From assembly GCA_024681875.1 (NCBI GenBank), contig JAILAA010000133.1, positions 1 to 64,000 of the forward strand: 64,000 bases of DNA. Direction: 5' to 3'. This DNA is from Prevotella sp. (GTDB lineage: Bacteria > Bacteroidota > Bacteroidia > Bacteroidales > Bacteroidaceae). The position numbers were made by a program, and so were the translations under genes. A model generated the notes under the pieces. It had not been told where the DNA came from. It did not search any database and worked only from the letters and a program-made list of their open reading frames with translations. Positions 62,768-64,000 of the stretch are shown here, in pieces; position 1 is the first letter of the stretch; every line of letters starts with the position of its first letter.

Positions 62768-64000
62768 ATGTTCACTATGATGAATATAAGATATTTTACC
62801 AATAGCCGCAACCATCGTATAGCTGTCCTGCTCCTGGCAGGTATGGCAGCATTTGGCAGCGTGAAGGCGCAGACGTTTAATAGTGCCAACTATATCAAGT
62901 CGACGCAAAATCTTAAAGTAGAGCATAAGCAGTCGTTCTTGGCAGATAGGGCAAATGATGCTAATATGCCTGCTTTCCCTCCTGAATTTTTACAAAAAAA
63001 CGAAGGCTGGAAGACCAATGAATATGGTAAGCAAGTTCAGAATACATCAGAGTATTATACTACGCGCTATGTGAAGAAAGGTACATGGGCACCTTTATTT
63101 CTTACTACAAATAACAAAGCGAATACTGCTTCCATTCATACGTTTTATCAGCGGTGGTATTATTATGATGCCAATGGAAATGAATTGCCATTACCAGAAG
63201 AATACTATGCTCCAGAGTTCAAAGCTTATCTTTATAGTAATGGCCTCGTTATGGGTCAAAGGTTGTACAACTATAAAAGCCGAAACGATAGACAGGATTT
63301 AAGTAATGAAACAGCTCCTGTAACATTGTCTATTCTTGCCAAGTTGCCAACCGATATGGATGCTCTAGAAATTGGAGCCGACATATCGCGATATAGTGAT
63401 ATGTCGTATGCCAATGGTTCGAATACTGAAAACATAAATGACAGGGCTAGGAATTCTGGTAATTTGACAGAGCCATCCCTGACCATTCGTCATCATTACA
63501 AGCTCATAGATGCTAATGTAATGGCTAGGCAACTCACTTCGAAGACAGGAAATCAGTGGCTTGAAGAGCATACCATCCATTTTCCCAATCGGACAATAGG
63601 TTTGGCAAATGATGTTGTGCCTCTTAATTTGGAATTACAAGACTATTGGTTCTATCGCAATGGGGTGGAGGCTGAAGACAGCTTGCAAAATATTACTGGT
63701 AATACATATTTTACCATAGAGGTTAATTATCCCGATGGTACTAATTTGGGATTTCCCCAACCAACTTTTGTTAATGCTCCTGACAATAATAGGACTACAG
63801 CAGCAGAATATGATAATATAACAAATACGCCAACGTTGCGTCGCCGTTTGATTCAATTTGCTTATCCAACTGGTGGACAAGTTGCTGCAAATTCGAAGGT
63901 GGAATTTTTGGTGTATGCTCATAATAACACGGCTGGTGCTACTCGTTATAATCTAGCTAAATTTACGCTCATCTTTGATGACAAATCAGAGGTGTTGCCT
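62768..64000 (+). CDS. large secreted protein of the fimbrial operon (partial)
   Basis: ATG at 62768, 2 nt after the previous stop; open to the window edge (411 codons seen). A long signal peptide (MLLAGMAAFGSVKAQ type, cleaved near 35) without lipobox separates it from the fimbrillins. The mature part (TFNSANYIKSTQNLKVEHKQ, FYQRWYYYDANGNELPLPEE, DYWFYRNGVEAEDSLQNITG) is beta-rich and unrecognised. By position it corresponds to the large last gene of Mfa-type loci (Mfa5), but no von Willebrand factor A domain is visible in this part. Strongly AT-richer than the rest of the window. Confidence 0.7.
   Translation, partial: MFTMMNIRYFTNSRNHRIAVLLLAGMAAFGSVKAQTFNSANYIKSTQNLKVEHKQSFLADRANDANMPAFPPEFLQKNEGWKTNEYGKQVQNTSEYYTTRYVKKGTWAPLFLTTNNKANTASIHTFYQRWYYYDANGNELPLPEEYYAPEFKAYLYSNGLVMGQRLYNYKSRNDRQDLSNETAPVTLSILAKLPTDMDALEIGADISRYSDMSYANGSNTENINDRARNSGNLTEPSLTIRHHYKLIDANVMARQLTSKTGNQWLEEHTIHFPNRTIGLANDVVPLNLELQDYWFYRNGVEAEDSLQNITGNTYFTIEVNYPDGTNLGFPQPTFVNAPDNNRTTAAEYDNITNTPTLRRRLIQFAYPTGGQVAANSKVEFLVYAHNNTAGATRYNLAKFTLIFDDKSEVLP

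Overview
The window looks like chromosomal DNA of a gut- or rumen-type Bacteroidales, most likely Prevotellaceae. Four things point there. Genes start downstream of the Bacteroidetes -7 box (TAnnTTTGC). The encoded carbohydrate-active enzymes are typical of the group. Arginine synthesis uses a B. fragilis-type succinylornithine carbamoyltransferase. The right end carries an Mfa1/Mfa2 (type V) fimbrial operon. No rRNA, tRNA, CRISPR array, phage or intact transposase gene was seen. The left half is moderately GC-rich; the last 4 kb is visibly AT-richer.

Layout. 0.3-11.7 kb (+): an overlapping five-gene operon of exported glycoside hydrolases (GH29, GH30, GH127, GH115, GH2). It reads like a kit for a fucosylated, arabinosylated, glucuronylated galactan or glucuronoarabinoxylan side chain, but has no SusC/SusD pair. 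11.7-12.6 kb: a repeat-rich gap with a TonB-receptor remnant, then a LacZ-like GH2. 15.6-22.4 kb (-): argD-proC-cysS-argF'-terC-M64 peptidase, behind one promoter. 22.6-34.8 kb (-): rodA, a second GH115, a second GH127, a sugar-isomerase-like barrel fused to a DUF3826-like domain, an FtsX-like permease, a DUF4836 lipoprotein, an AI-2E family permease and thymidine kinase. 34.9-39 kb: rsmI, a coiled-coil lipoprotein, a receiver-only response regulator, GH51 arabinofuranosidase. 39-53 kb: a YcaQ-like protein, an MlaE permease, then two copies of a ddh plus secreted-protein module separated by about 10 kb holding a PurF-like protein without its catalytic Cys, a broken TolC gene, a GH35 galactosidase and nadB. 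53.5-64 kb: an AraC-type regulator and the fimbrial operon, which runs off the window.

The most unusual feature is the density of short GC-rich palindromic elements and tandem 'word' repeats. They sit between genes and also, in frame, inside at least ten genes. Two unrelated glycosidases (GH127 at 28.2 kb, GH35 at 46.8 kb) each contain an approximately 150-bp element with matching inverted ends. Both lengths are multiples of three and both are read in the same frame. A related element with perfect 42-bp inverted ends lies upstream of nadB. Where such repeats lie in the TolC gene, the gene has lost its signal peptide and middle. Together they look like a family of miniature inverted-repeat elements that can live inside coding sequence.
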